Source: Aurantimonas sp. HBX-1
GTDB lineage: Bacteria > Pseudomonadota > Alphaproteobacteria > Rhizobiales > Rhizobiaceae
Assembly (NCBI RefSeq): GCF_021391535.1
Contig: NZ_CP090066.1
Location: 943,501-1,007,500 of the forward strand
Direction of reading: 5' to 3'
Length of the DNA stretch: 64,000 nt
Positions 46,313-55,319 of the stretch are shown here, piece after piece. A model generated the notes under the pieces. That model saw only the letters and a program-made list of their open reading frames with translations, was not told the origin of the DNA and did no database searches. The position numbers and the translations under genes are program-made. Within the stretch, counting starts at the first letter, position 1, and each line of letters begins with the position of its first letter.

Positions 46313-48502
46313 ATGGTGATCGAGCAGACCGAAGACGAGCGCGAGCGGTACGTCACCGCGGGCGGCATCGTGGTGACCCGCAGCCGGCGGGTCGTGGCCT
46401 ATGAAGGCGCGATCGAGCCGTATTTCGACTGGCTGGACGACCGCCGGGGCGCGGTGCTGTTCTCCAACTACGAATATCCCGGCCGCTACACGCGCCAGGA
46501 CGTCGCCTTCGTCGATCCGCCGCTGGTGCTGGCCTCGCGCGGCCGTTCGATGTGGATCGAGGCGCTCAATCCGCGTGGCGAGGTGCTGCTGGGCTTCGTC
46601 GCCGACGCGCTCGCGGACCATCCTGACATCGCGCATCTCGAGCGCCAGGCGGCCCGCATCGACCTCACCATCTCGATGCCTTCCGGCGCGGTGACCGAGG
46701 AAGAGCGCTCGCGCATGCCGACCGTCTTCTCGGTGCTGCGCTCGATCGTTTCGCTGTTCAGGGCCGACGACGACAGCCAGCTCGGCCTCTACGGCGCCTT
46801 CGGCTACGATCTCGCCTTCCAGTTCGACCCGGTCGCCGAGGTGCTGCCCCGCGATCCCGCCGGCCGCGACCTGGTGCTGTATCTGCCGGACGAGGTCCTG
46901 TCGGTGGACCACTATTCGGCGAGCGCCGTGCTGACCCGCTATGCCTTCGCCCACGACGGCGTCTCGACCGACGGCCTCGCCGGCGGCGGCGAGCCGGCGC
47001 CCTTCGTGCCGTCCGACCGGATCCCGCCGCGCGGCGACCACCGGCCCGGCGAGTATGCCGAGCTGGTGCGCGCCGCCAAGGACAAGTTCATCCGCGGCGA
47101 CCTCTTCGAGGTCGTGCCGGGCCAGGTCTTCTACGAGCGCGCCGAGCATCGGCCGTCGGAGATTTCCCGCCGCCTGAAGGCGGTGAACCCGTCGCCCTAT
47201 TCGTTCTTCGTCAATCTCGGCGACAACGAGTTCCTGATCGGCGCCAGTCCCGAGATGTTCGTGCGGGTGAACGGAAGGCGGGTCGAGACCTGCCCGATCT
47301 CCGGCACGATCAAGCGCGGCGAGGACGCCATCGCCGACTCCGAGCAGATCCTGAAGCTGCTCAACTCCAAGAAGGACGAGTCGGAGCTGACCATGTGCTC
47401 CGACGTCGACCGCAACGACAAGAGCCGGGTCTGCGAGCCGGGCTCGGTCAAGGTGATCGGCCGCCGCCAGATCGAGAAGTATTCGCGCCTGATCCACACG
47501 GTCGACCATATCGAGGGTCGGCTGCGCGACGGCATGGACGCGTTCGACGCGTTCCTCTCGCATGCCTGGGCGGTGACCGTCACCGGCGCGCCGAAGCTAT
47601 GGGCGATGCGCTTCATCGAGAGCCACGAGAAGAGCCCGCGCGCCTGGTATGGCGGCGCCGTTGGCATGGTGCATTTCAACGGCGACATGAACACCGGCCT
47701 GACCCTGCGCACCATCCGGCTGAAGGACGGCATCGGCGAGGTGCGCGCCGGCGCGACGCTGCTCTACGATTCCAATCCCGAGGAAGAAGAGGCCGAGACC
47801 GAGCTCAAGGCCTCGGCGCTGCTCGGCGCCATCCGCGAGGCGGGCGCCGCCGGCCCGGTCGGCGGCGAGCGGCATACCGCCAGGGTCGGGGAAGGGATCC
47901 GCGTCCTGCTCGTCGACCACGAGGATTCCTTCGTCCACACGCTCGCGAACTATTTCCGCCAGACCGGCGCCACCGTCTCGACGGTGCGCACGCCGGTGCC
48001 GGCGGAAGTGTTCGAGCGGATCGACCCGGACCTCGTCGTGCTGTCGCCCGGGCCCGGCCGTCCCTCCGACTTCGACTGCAAGGGCACGATCGCCGCTGCG
48101 CGCGCCCACGGCGCCGGCATCTTCGGCGTCTGCCTCGGCCTGCAAGCGCTGGCCGAAGCCTATGGCGGCTCGCTCAGAACGCTGCACCTGCCGGTGCATG
48201 GCAAGCCGTCACGCATCCGCGTCTCCAGTCCCGGCATCATCTTCCAGGGCCTGCCCAGCGAGGTCACGGTCGGGCGCTACCACTCGATCTTCGCCGATCC
48301 GGTGCGCCTGCCGAAGGAGTTCGAGGTCACTGCCGAGACCGACGACGGCATCGTCATGGCCTTCGAGCATCGCACCGAGCCGGTCGCGGCGGTGCAGTTC
48401 CACCCCGAAAGCATCATGAGCCTCGGCGGCGACGCCGGCATGCGCATGATCGAGAACATCGTCGCCAAGCTGCCGCGCCGCGCCCGCATCAAGGCAGCCT
48501 GA
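46313..48502 (+). CDS. trpE: Fused anthranilate synthase TrpE(G)
   Basis: 729 residues. The N-terminal ~510 are the chorismate-binding TrpE part (SPYSFFVNLGDNEFLIGASP, CPISGTIKRG, LTMCSDVDRNDKSRVC, AVTVTGAPKLWAM). The C-terminal ~200 are the glutamine amidotransferase TrpG, with nucleophile Cys in GVCLGLQALAEAYGG and the His-x-Glu in QFHPESIMSLG. The fusion is characteristic of Rhizobiales. It makes anthranilate from chorismate and glutamine. GGAG lies eight bases before the ATG. Confidence 0.95.
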   Translation: MVIEQTEDERERYVTAGGIVVTRSRRVVAYEGAIEPYFDWLDDRRGAVLFSNYEYPGRYTRQDVAFVDPPLVLASRGRSMWIEALNPRGEVLLGFVADALADHPDIAHLERQAARIDLTISMPSGAVTEEERSRMPTVFSVLRSIVSLFRADDDSQLGLYGAFGYDLAFQFDPVAEVLPRDPAGRDLVLYLPDEVLSVDHYSASAVLTRYAFAHDGVSTDGLAGGGEPAPFVPSDRIPPRGDHRPGEYAELVRAAKDKFIRGDLFEVVPGQVFYERAEHRPSEISRRLKAVNPSPYSFFVNLGDNEFLIGASPEMFVRVNGRRVETCPISGTIKRGEDAIADSEQILKLLNSKKDESELTMCSDVDRNDKSRVCEPGSVKVIGRRQIEKYSRLIHTVDHIEGRLRDGMDAFDAFLSHAWAVTVTGAPKLWAMRFIESHEKSPRAWYGGAVGMVHFNGDMNTGLTLRTIRLKDGIGEVRAGATLLYDSNPEEEEAETELKASALLGAIREAGAAGPVGGERHTARVGEGIRVLLVDHEDSFVHTLANYFRQTGATVSTVRTPVPAEVFERIDPDLVVLSPGPGRPSDFDCKGTIAAARAHGAGIFGVCLGLQALAEAYGGSLRTLHLPVHGKPSRIRVSSPGIIFQGLPSEVTVGRYHSIFADPVRLPKEFEVTAETDDGIVMAFEHRTEPVAAVQFHPESIMSLGGDAGMRMIENIVAKLPRRARIKAA

Positions 48503-48505
48503 GAC

Positions 48506-49429
48506 GTGAGCATAGTGACCGACGAGCCAAGGGACGGCGGCGCGACGCTGGTCAAGCGCATCGCCATGGTGTCGGTCCTGGTGGCGCTCGTCGTCCTCGG
48601 GATCAAGTACGCCGCCTATTACGTCACCGGCTCCGTCGCGCTGTTCTCCGACGCGATGGAATCGATCGTCAACGTCGTGGCGGGCCTGATCGCGCTGTGG
48701 GCGGTGTCGCTCAGCTACAAGCCGGCCGACAGCGATCATCATTTCGGGCATACCAAGGCCGAGTACTTCTCGGCCGTCGTCGAGGGCGTGCTGATCGTCG
48801 TCGCGGCCATGCTGATCCTGCGCGAGGCCTGGGGGGCCTACCTCGTGCCGCGCACGATGGAGGCGCCGCTCACCGGCATCGCCATCAACGCCGCCGCCAC
48901 CACGATCAACGCCGCCTGGGCGCTCTACCTGATCCGCCGCGGCGCCGAGAAGCGCTCGCCGGCACTGGCGGCGGACGGGCGTCACATCATGGCCGACGTC
49001 GTCACCTCGGTGGGGGTGATCGGCGGCCTGCTCGTCGCCACCGCCACCGGCTGGTCGATCCTCGACCCGCTCATGGCGGCCCTCGTCGCCCTCAACATCC
49101 TGCGCGAGGGCTATCTGGTCGTGACCAGCTCGCTGTCCGGCCTGATGGACCAGGCGATGCATCCGGGCGAGGAGGCGCAGGTGCGCGACCTCATCTCCGC
49201 CAATGCCGACGGCGCCCTCGAAGTGCACGACCTGAAGACGCGGCTGGCCGGCCGGGCGATGTTCATCGAGTTCCACATGGTGGTGCCGGAGGCGATGACG
49301 GTCGGCGCCGCACACGACATATGCGACCGCATCGAGGACGCGCTCAAGCAGGAGTTCCAGGGCGCGCGGGTACTGATCCACGTCGAGCCCGAAGCCGAGG
49401 CCAAGCAGACCGGCGTGCCGGTGCTGTAG
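48506..49429 (+). CDS. Cation diffusion facilitator transporter
   Basis: 307 residues with a GTG start three bases after the trpE(G) stop. Six membrane helices; metal-site residues in helix II (LFSDAMESIVNV) and helix V (DGRHIMADVVTS, the HxxxD pair); the His stretch DHHFGHTKAEY between helices II and III; and a cytoplasmic C-terminal domain. CDF proteins export Zn, Fe, Mn or Cd by proton antiport. The link to trp is probably only transcriptional. Confidence 0.88.
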   Translation: MSIVTDEPRDGGATLVKRIAMVSVLVALVVLGIKYAAYYVTGSVALFSDAMESIVNVVAGLIALWAVSLSYKPADSDHHFGHTKAEYFSAVVEGVLIVVAAMLILREAWGAYLVPRTMEAPLTGIAINAAATTINAAWALYLIRRGAEKRSPALAADGRHIMADVVTSVGVIGGLLVATATGWSILDPLMAALVALNILREGYLVVTSSLSGLMDQAMHPGEEAQVRDLISANADGALEVHDLKTRLAGRAMFIEFHMVVPEAMTVGAAHDICDRIEDALKQEFQGARVLIHVEPEAEAKQTGVPVL

Positions 49430-49528
49430 TACCGCTTTTCTCTGGCCGGATGGCGAATTTTGTTGCGTTGCATGGCGAAGTTTACGCTATGTTCCGTGCG
49501 GCGGATTTTTCCGGAAACGAGAAACGAC

Positions 49529-49564
49529 GACAGCGGTGGCCGTTCGATGAACGGCGCGGCTGTC
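49529..49564 (+). promoter_or_regulatory. Leader hairpin before the DUF4118 kinase
   Basis: An inner stem GCCGTTC-gat-GAACGGC and an outer stem GACAGC/GCTGTC form one extended hairpin 40 bases before the TTG start. It argues that translation begins at TTG 49605 rather than GTG 49566. Regulatory role unknown. Confidence 0.5.
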
Positions 49565-49604
49565 GGTGGCAGTGCGTCACGGATACGGGGATCGAGGGGA
49601 CGTT

Positions 49605-50678
49605 TTGACAGGGTTGGCGCCGTCCAGGCTGAAGGGTATCCAGGCATTGCTGGCCCGCACCTCGCTCAGCGAGCGTCCGGTGCTGCGCTGGGTGTTTGCG
49701 GTCGCCGCCTTCGTCGTCGCCTTCGCGATCCGCTACGAGCTGGATGAGCAGCTGCCGATCGGCTTTCCCTATCTGTCGTTCTTTCCGGCGGTGATCATCA
49801 CCGCCTTCCTGGCCGGGATCGGGCCCGGTGTCCTCGTCGCCTTGGCCGGCGGTGTGGCATCCTGGTACTTCTTCATCCCGCCCTTCGACTCCTTCGTGCT
49901 GACCGGCGGCTCGGTGCTGGCGCTCGGCTTCTACGTGTTCATCGTCACGGTCGACATCGTGCTGATCTACTGGATGCAGCTCGCCCTGCAGCGCGTCACG
50001 ATCGAGAAGGAAGCCGCGAGCCGTTATGCCGGCGAGCGCGATCTCCTGTTCCAGGAGATGCAGCACCGGGTCTCCAACAATCTCGGCGTCGTCTCGGCCC
50101 TGCTCAACGCCCAGTCGCGCGGCACGACCAACCCGGAAGCGACGGCCGTGCTGCAGCAGGCCTCCGCCCGGATCGGGCTGATCTCCAAGATCCAGCGGCA
50201 GCTGCACGACCCCGGCAAGCAGACGCTCGACATGGGCCCGTATCTGGCCCAGCTCGGGCCGGACCTGCTTGAGGCCTCGGGCGTCGAGGGCGTGCGCTAC
50301 GAGGTCGACGTGGAGACCGTCGAACTCTCCGCCGACATGGCGGTGCCGATCGGCCTGATCGCCACCGAGCTGATCTCCAATTCCATCGAACATGGCAGGG
50401 TGCCCGGACGAGCCGGCTCGATCCGGGTCACGCTGGGCCGTGATGGCGTGGGCAAGGAAGGCGAGGGCGTGCCGGTCTTCCTGCGGGTCGCCGATGACGG
50501 GCCGGGCTGGCCGGCCGGCTTCTCGCCCGCCTCCTCGCGCAATCTCGGCATGCGCATCGTCGTGTCGCTGACCCAGCAGGTCGGCGGGCGCCTCGATATC
50601 AGCAATCAGGACGGGGCGGTGTCGACGCTTCGCTTCGTCTCGCAGTCGGCGCCGGAGCTTGCGGGGCATGCCGCCTGA
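49605..50678 (+). CDS. DUF4118-HisKA_2 sensor histidine kinase
   Basis: 357 residues from a TTG following GAGGGGA. An N-terminal DUF4118 block of four membrane helices (~25-125, as in KdpD) is joined to a HisKA_2-type transmitter: H box EMQHRVSNNLGVVSALL (His ~151), N box TELISNSIEHG, G box DDGPGWPAGF. No periplasmic sensor domain and no paired response regulator nearby. This kinase class often feeds PhyR, so it might report to the stress pathway 30 kb away; that is inference. Confidence 0.85.
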   Translation: MTGLAPSRLKGIQALLARTSLSERPVLRWVFAVAAFVVAFAIRYELDEQLPIGFPYLSFFPAVIITAFLAGIGPGVLVALAGGVASWYFFIPPFDSFVLTGGSVLALGFYVFIVTVDIVLIYWMQLALQRVTIEKEAASRYAGERDLLFQEMQHRVSNNLGVVSALLNAQSRGTTNPEATAVLQQASARIGLISKIQRQLHDPGKQTLDMGPYLAQLGPDLLEASGVEGVRYEVDVETVELSADMAVPIGLIATELISNSIEHGRVPGRAGSIRVTLGRDGVGKEGEGVPVFLRVADDGPGWPAGFSPASSRNLGMRIVVSLTQQVGGRLDISNQDGAVSTLRFVSQSAPELAGHAA

Positions 50679-50758
50679 AGCGGGCGTGGGCGGATGCCGT
50701 CCGGGACCACGACGTTTTTTCGCTTGCTTCGGCGGTGTTTCCGGTTAGCTTCGCCGCC

Positions 50759-50872
50759 ATGACCTCGATGCGCGCCCCTTCCGCGTTCTTCGCCGCTGCC
50801 GCCTCCGTCGGCAGCCTGCGCTCGGTCGCCCTGCTTCTTGGACTGCTTATCGGCGGCCGTCGGACCCGTTGA
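50759..50872 (+). CDS. leuL: Leucine-rich leader peptide upstream of leuA
   Basis: A 37-codon frame with ATG at 50759 (a second ATG at 50768). Near its end it reads SVALLLGLLIGGRRTR: five Leu codons and an Ile codon in seven. It ends just before inverted repeats that precede leuA. This is the arrangement of branched-chain leader peptides used for attenuation. No strong ribosome-binding site is seen, so confidence is moderate. Confidence 0.6.
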   Translation: MTSMRAPSAFFAAAASVGSLRSVALLLGLLIGGRRTR

Positions 50873-50893
50873 TCGAAGGGGCGTCCGGCGGTC

Positions 50894-50934
50894 GAGCCGG
50901 CGCGCAGAGGGACCTTCCGGCTCCCGCGCTCTGC
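50894..50934 (+). promoter_or_regulatory. Candidate attenuator of leuA
   Basis: Two folds compete: GAGCCGG (50894-50900) with CCGGCTC (50917-50923), or GCAGAG (50904-50909) with CTCTGC (50929-50934). The second ends in CCCCTCAATCTTT, a weak U run. They cannot form together, as expected for an attenuator controlled by the leader peptide. Confidence 0.45.
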
Positions 50935-51032
50935 CCCTCAATCTTTACATCCGTGTTGCAATTGCCGATGACCCGGTCCGAAGCGCGCTTTGTCGCCGCC
51001 GCCGGAATCGGCCCGAGATGAAGGTCAGAACC

Positions 51033-52787
51033 ATGTCCGTCAGTCCCGCCATCCCGCCCGTCGCCGACGCCGCGCAGCCGGCCGGCCGCACCGCGTCGAT
51101 GCCGCTCGCCTCCCGCAAGTACCAGCCCTACGGCCAGGTCGACCTGCCCGACCGCACCTGGCCGTCGAAGACCATCACCGCCCCGCCGATCTGGTGTTCG
51201 GTGGATCTGCGCGACGGCAACCAGGCGCTGGTCGACCCGATGGGCCACGACCGCAAGGCGCGGTTCTTCCGGCTCCTGAAGGAGATGAACTTCAAGGAGA
51301 TCGAGATCGGCTTCCCGTCGGCCTCGCAGACGGACTTCGACTTCGCCCGCTGGTGCATCGAGGAGGGCGACACGCCCGAGGACGTGTCGCTGCAGGTGCT
51401 GGTCCAGTGCCGGCCGGAGCTGATCCAGCGGACCTTCGAGTCGCTCGAGGGTGCGGTGCGGCCGATCGTGCATTTCTACAACTCGACCAGCGAGTTGCAG
51501 CGCCGCATCGTGTTCCAGAAGGACCGCGCCGGCATCAAGCAAATCGCCACCGACGCCGCCAAGCTGATCACCGACATGGCGGCGAAGGCCGGCGGCGGCT
51601 ACCGCTTCGAGTATTCGCCGGAGAGCTTCACCGGCACCGAACTCGAGTTCGCCGCGGAGATCTGCAACGCGGTTGCCGAGATCATCGGGCCCACCGCCGA
51701 CAACAAGCTGATCCTCAACCTGCCGGCAACGGTCGAGATGTCGACGCCCAACATCCATGCCGACCAGATCGAGTGGATGTGCCGCCAGCTCGACAACCGC
51801 GAGAACCTCATCGTCTCGCTGCATCCCCACAACGACCGCGGTACCGCGGTCGCTGCGACCGAGCTCGGCCTGATGGCCGGCGCCGACCGGGTCGAGGGGA
51901 CGCTGTTCGGCAATGGCGAGCGCACCGGCAATGTCGACCTCGTGACGCTGGCGCTGAACATGTTCACGCAGGGGATCGACCCCGGCCTCGACATCACCGA
52001 CATCAACAAGATCAAGGACGTCTACGAGTACTGCAACCAGCTGGCCATCCCGGAGCGCCACCCCTATGTCGGCGAGCTGGTCTACACGGCGTTCTCCGGC
52101 TCGCACCAGGACGCCATCAACAAGGGCATGAAGGCGCGCAAGACCGCCAACAAGGAACTCTGGGAAGTGCCCTACCTGCCGATCGACCCGAAGGATGTCG
52201 GGCGCAGCTACGAGGCGATCATCCGGATCAACTCGCAGTCCGGCAAGGGCGGCATCGCATACGTGCTGCAGGCCGATTACGGCCTCAACCTGCCGCGCAA
52301 CCTGCAGATGGAGTTCCGCGAGGACATTCAGCGGATCACCGACGAGGAAGGCCGCGAACTGCCGGTGAAGCGGATCTACGACCGGTTCATCGAGCTCTAT
52401 GTCGAGCAGCCGGGCGCGCGCATCCGCTTCCTCGACCATCACACGCTGCCGGATCCGGAGCATCGCGGCGAACGGCTGCTCGAAGCGACGATCGTCGACG
52501 GCGACCGGGAGGTGACGATCACCGGCCGCGGCACCGGACCGATCGACGGCTTCGTCGACGCCCTGTCGCGCCATCTCGGCATCGAGATGTCGGTCGCCGA
52601 CTATTCCGAGCACTCGCTCCAGCACGGCTCCAACGCCTCGGCGATCTCCTACATGGACATCGAATACCAGGGCGAAGGGCTCGGCAGCGGGCGGCTGTTC
52701 GGCGCCGGCATCAACAAGAACATCGTCACGGCCTCGCTGCAGGGCATCGTCTCGGCCGCCAACCGCATCGTCGGAGCGATGAAGTGA
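51033..52787 (+). CDS. leuA: 2-isopropylmalate synthase, long (type 2) form
   Basis: 584 residues from the ATG at 51033 (GAAGG upstream; an in-frame ATG at 51018 is possible). The TIM-barrel catalytic part begins with WCSVDLRDGNQALVDPM, including the metal-binding Asp. SLHPHNDRGTAVAATELG and GNGERTGNVDLVTLALNM follow, and the C-terminal regulatory LeuA dimer domain starts near 460. The N-terminal YQPYGQVDLPDRTWPSKTI is typical of the type-2 enzyme. First step of leucine synthesis; the product likely feeds back. Confidence 0.95.
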   Translation: MSVSPAIPPVADAAQPAGRTASMPLASRKYQPYGQVDLPDRTWPSKTITAPPIWCSVDLRDGNQALVDPMGHDRKARFFRLLKEMNFKEIEIGFPSASQTDFDFARWCIEEGDTPEDVSLQVLVQCRPELIQRTFESLEGAVRPIVHFYNSTSELQRRIVFQKDRAGIKQIATDAAKLITDMAAKAGGGYRFEYSPESFTGTELEFAAEICNAVAEIIGPTADNKLILNLPATVEMSTPNIHADQIEWMCRQLDNRENLIVSLHPHNDRGTAVAATELGLMAGADRVEGTLFGNGERTGNVDLVTLALNMFTQGIDPGLDITDINKIKDVYEYCNQLAIPERHPYVGELVYTAFSGSHQDAINKGMKARKTANKELWEVPYLPIDPKDVGRSYEAIIRINSQSGKGGIAYVLQADYGLNLPRNLQMEFREDIQRITDEEGRELPVKRIYDRFIELYVEQPGARIRFLDHHTLPDPEHRGERLLEATIVDGDREVTITGRGTGPIDGFVDALSRHLGIEMSVADYSEHSLQHGSNASAISYMDIEYQGEGLGSGRLFGAGINKNIVTASLQGIVSAANRIVGAMK

Positions 52788-54451
52788 CCGTGGAGGGGGG
52801 CGTCCTCCTCGTCCGCGCCCTGGAAGCGCAGGGCGTCGACCGCGTGTTCTGCGTGCCCGGGGAGAGCTATCTCCCGGTACTGGACGCGCTCTTCGACAGC
52901 GGCATCGACACCGTCCTCTGCCGGCAGGAGGGCGGCGCCGCGATGATGGCGGAGGCCGACGGCAAGCTCACCGGCCGGCCCGGCATCGTCTTCGTCACCC
53001 GCGGCCCCGGCGCGACGAACGCCTCCGCGGGAGTCCACGTCGCCGCCCACGACCTGACGCCAATGATCCTGTTCATCGGCCAGGTGCCGACCGAGTTCCG
53101 CGGGCGCGGCGCCTTCCAGGAGGTCGACTACGACAAGATGTTCGGCGGCATGGCCAAGGCGGTGTTCGAGGCGGCGACCCCTGCCGAACTGCCCGACCTC
53201 GTCGCCGAAGCCTTCCGCATCGCCCTCGACGGCGCGCCCGGACCCGTCGTCGTCGCCCTGCCGGAGGACACGCTGTCCGGCGAGGCGGACGCCGACATTC
53301 CGAGCCGCGTCGAGGCGTTCGAGATCCATCCGGCCGAATCGAAGCTCGAGAATCTCTGGGCGATGCTGGAAGACGCGACGGCGCCCATCGTCATCCTCGG
53401 CGGTTCGCGCTGGACCGACGGGGCGATCGCCGACATCGAGGAATTCGCGACGCATTTCCACCTGCCGGTCGCCTGCTCCTTCCGCCGCCAGTCGCTGTTT
53501 CCGAACCGCCACCCGAACTATGCCGGCGACGTCGGTATCGGCATCGCGCCGGCGCTGAAGGCGCGCATCGCGGCCTCCGATCTGGTCATCGCCGTCGGCG
53601 CGCGGTTCGGCGAGATGCCGAGCCAGGGCTACACGCTGTTCGACGTGCCGACGCCGAAGCAGCGCCTCGTGCAAGTCCTGCCCGACGACACCGAGCTTGG
53701 CCGGCTCTACCACCCGGCGCTGTCGATCCTTGCCGATCCGGTTTCCTTTGCGCGCAAGGCGGCGCAGCTCGTCGCCTCCGCAACGGTCGCCTGGTCGGGC
53801 GAGGCGGAGGCCGCGCATGCGGCCTATCTCGCCTGGTCGACGCCCGAACCCGATGCCGCGGCGCAGCCGGGCTACGTCGACATAAACGCCGTCATGGCGC
53901 ATCTCGAAAAGGTGCTGCCGGCGAAGAGCACGCTGACCAACGGCGCCGGCAACTATGCCGGCTGGCTGCACCGCTACCACCGCTTCACCGACCGCGCCGC
54001 GCAGCTCGCGCCGACCTCCGGGTCGATGGGCTACGGCCTGCCGGCGGCGGTGGCGGCGAAGCTGCGCCATCCCGATCGGACCGTGGTGTGCTTTGCCGGC
54101 GACGGCTGCTTCCAGATGACAATGCAGGAATTCGGCACTGCCTGCCAGGCGGGCGCTGCGGTCGTCGTCCTCGTCGTCGACAACAGCCAGTACGGCACCA
54201 TCCGCATGCACCAGGAACGGCACTATCCGGGCCGGCCGTCGGCGACGGCCCTGGTCAATCCGGATTTCGCCGCGCTCGCCCGCAGCTATGGCGGCTTCGG
54301 CGTCATGGTGACCGAGACGGCCGACTTCCCGGCCGCGATGGACGCCGCGCTCGCCGCCGGCGTCCCGGCGCTGGTGCATCTGCGGACCGATCCGGACCGC
54401 ATCTCCACCACCGCGCGGCTGCCCTTTGCGCCGGCGCGCGACGCCGGGTGA
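52784..54451 (+). CDS. Thiamine pyrophosphate enzyme, acetolactate-synthase-like
   Basis: 555 residues with a GTG overlapping the leuA stop (GTGA). It has the three-domain ThDP plan: N-terminal pyrimidine domain with the catalytic Glu in CRQEGGAAMMAEADG, a central domain, and a C-terminal pyrophosphate domain with GDGCFQM...VVDNSQYG (GDG-N motif). Residues that define true IlvB substrate choice are not all recognisable, so it may be a decarboxylase, carboligase or benzoylformate-type enzyme. Coupling to leuA suggests a 2-oxoacid substrate. Confidence 0.82.
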   Translation: MTVEGGVLLVRALEAQGVDRVFCVPGESYLPVLDALFDSGIDTVLCRQEGGAAMMAEADGKLTGRPGIVFVTRGPGATNASAGVHVAAHDLTPMILFIGQVPTEFRGRGAFQEVDYDKMFGGMAKAVFEAATPAELPDLVAEAFRIALDGAPGPVVVALPEDTLSGEADADIPSRVEAFEIHPAESKLENLWAMLEDATAPIVILGGSRWTDGAIADIEEFATHFHLPVACSFRRQSLFPNRHPNYAGDVGIGIAPALKARIAASDLVIAVGARFGEMPSQGYTLFDVPTPKQRLVQVLPDDTELGRLYHPALSILADPVSFARKAAQLVASATVAWSGEAEAAHAAYLAWSTPEPDAAAQPGYVDINAVMAHLEKVLPAKSTLTNGAGNYAGWLHRYHRFTDRAAQLAPTSGSMGYGLPAAVAAKLRHPDRTVVCFAGDGCFQMTMQEFGTACQAGAAVVVLVVDNSQYGTIRMHQERHYPGRPSATALVNPDFAALARSYGGFGVMVTETADFPAAMDAALAAGVPALVHLRTDPDRISTTARLPFAPARDAG

Positions 54452-55236
54452 GCACGGGGGCGCGCCTCTTCGCGCTGGAGGACGGCGCCGGCGAGGGCGC
54501 CCCGATCGTCTTCCTGCACGGCTTCGACGGGCGGGCGGCGAGTTGGACGGCGGTGCGTGCCGCGCTCGGCGACATCGAGCGCTCCACCATCGCCTTCGAC
54601 CTGCCCGGCCACGGGCGGTCGGTGGACTATCCCGGCGCCGGCCCGGCCAAGGTGGCAGCGCGCGCGGTGCTGGCCGAGCTCGACGCGCGCGGGATCGCCG
54701 CGGCGCATCTCGTCGGCCACTCGATGGGCGGCGCCGCTGCCGCGCTCGCCTGCCTCTTTGCGCCGGAGCGCATCGCCTCCCTGACGTTGCTGTCGCCCGG
54801 CGGCTTCGGGCCGGAGATCGGCACGGGCCCGATCCGCGCCGTCATGGAGGCGCCGGCGGGCGAGCCGCTGCGGCGCGCCCTCGGCCGTATGGGCGCGCCG
54901 GGCTGGCAGCCGCCGGCGGATGTCGCTTCCGGCCTCGGCGAGCGGACGCCGGAAGCGCGCGCATCGATGCGCCGGATCTTCGACACGCTGTTTCCCGGCG
55001 GTGGGCAGGGCGTGCTGCCGTTGCCGGCGATCGCCGAGAAGCACCGGCCGATCCACCTGATCTGGGGCCGCGAAGACCCGGTCACGCCGATCGCCCAGGC
55101 GGACGGCCTGCCCTCGGGCTTCGTCGTCCACCGCCTCGACGGCGTCGGCCACATGCCGATGCTGGAGGCGCCCGATGCCTGCGCCGCGGTGATCCGGGCC
55201 GCCGTGGCAGAGGGAAATCCGGCAGCCGGCGACTGA
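54448..55236 (+). CDS. Alpha/beta-hydrolase
   Basis: 262 residues; GTG overlaps the preceding stop (GTGA). Oxyanion HG motif in VFLHGFDGRA, nucleophile elbow GHSMGG (Ser ~94), Asp in WGREDPVTP, His in DGVGHMPMLE. It resembles hydrolase domains of acetoin/2-oxoacid dehydrogenase clusters. It is the third gene of the leuA-TPP enzyme-hydrolase unit and might process the TPP enzyme's product, but this is inference. Confidence 0.82.
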   Translation: MSTGARLFALEDGAGEGAPIVFLHGFDGRAASWTAVRAALGDIERSTIAFDLPGHGRSVDYPGAGPAKVAARAVLAELDARGIAAAHLVGHSMGGAAAALACLFAPERIASLTLLSPGGFGPEIGTGPIRAVMEAPAGEPLRRALGRMGAPGWQPPADVASGLGERTPEARASMRRIFDTLFPGGGQGVLPLPAIAEKHRPIHLIWGREDPVTPIAQADGLPSGFVVHRLDGVGHMPMLEAPDACAAVIRAAVAEGNPAAGD

Positions 55237-55319
55237 TCGACGCGACCGCGGTTTCTTCCATGGGGAAAGCTGGATAAGGTGAAGGCGGCGTTAACGAAGC
55301 GGATTCGAGGTTGCCGGTG

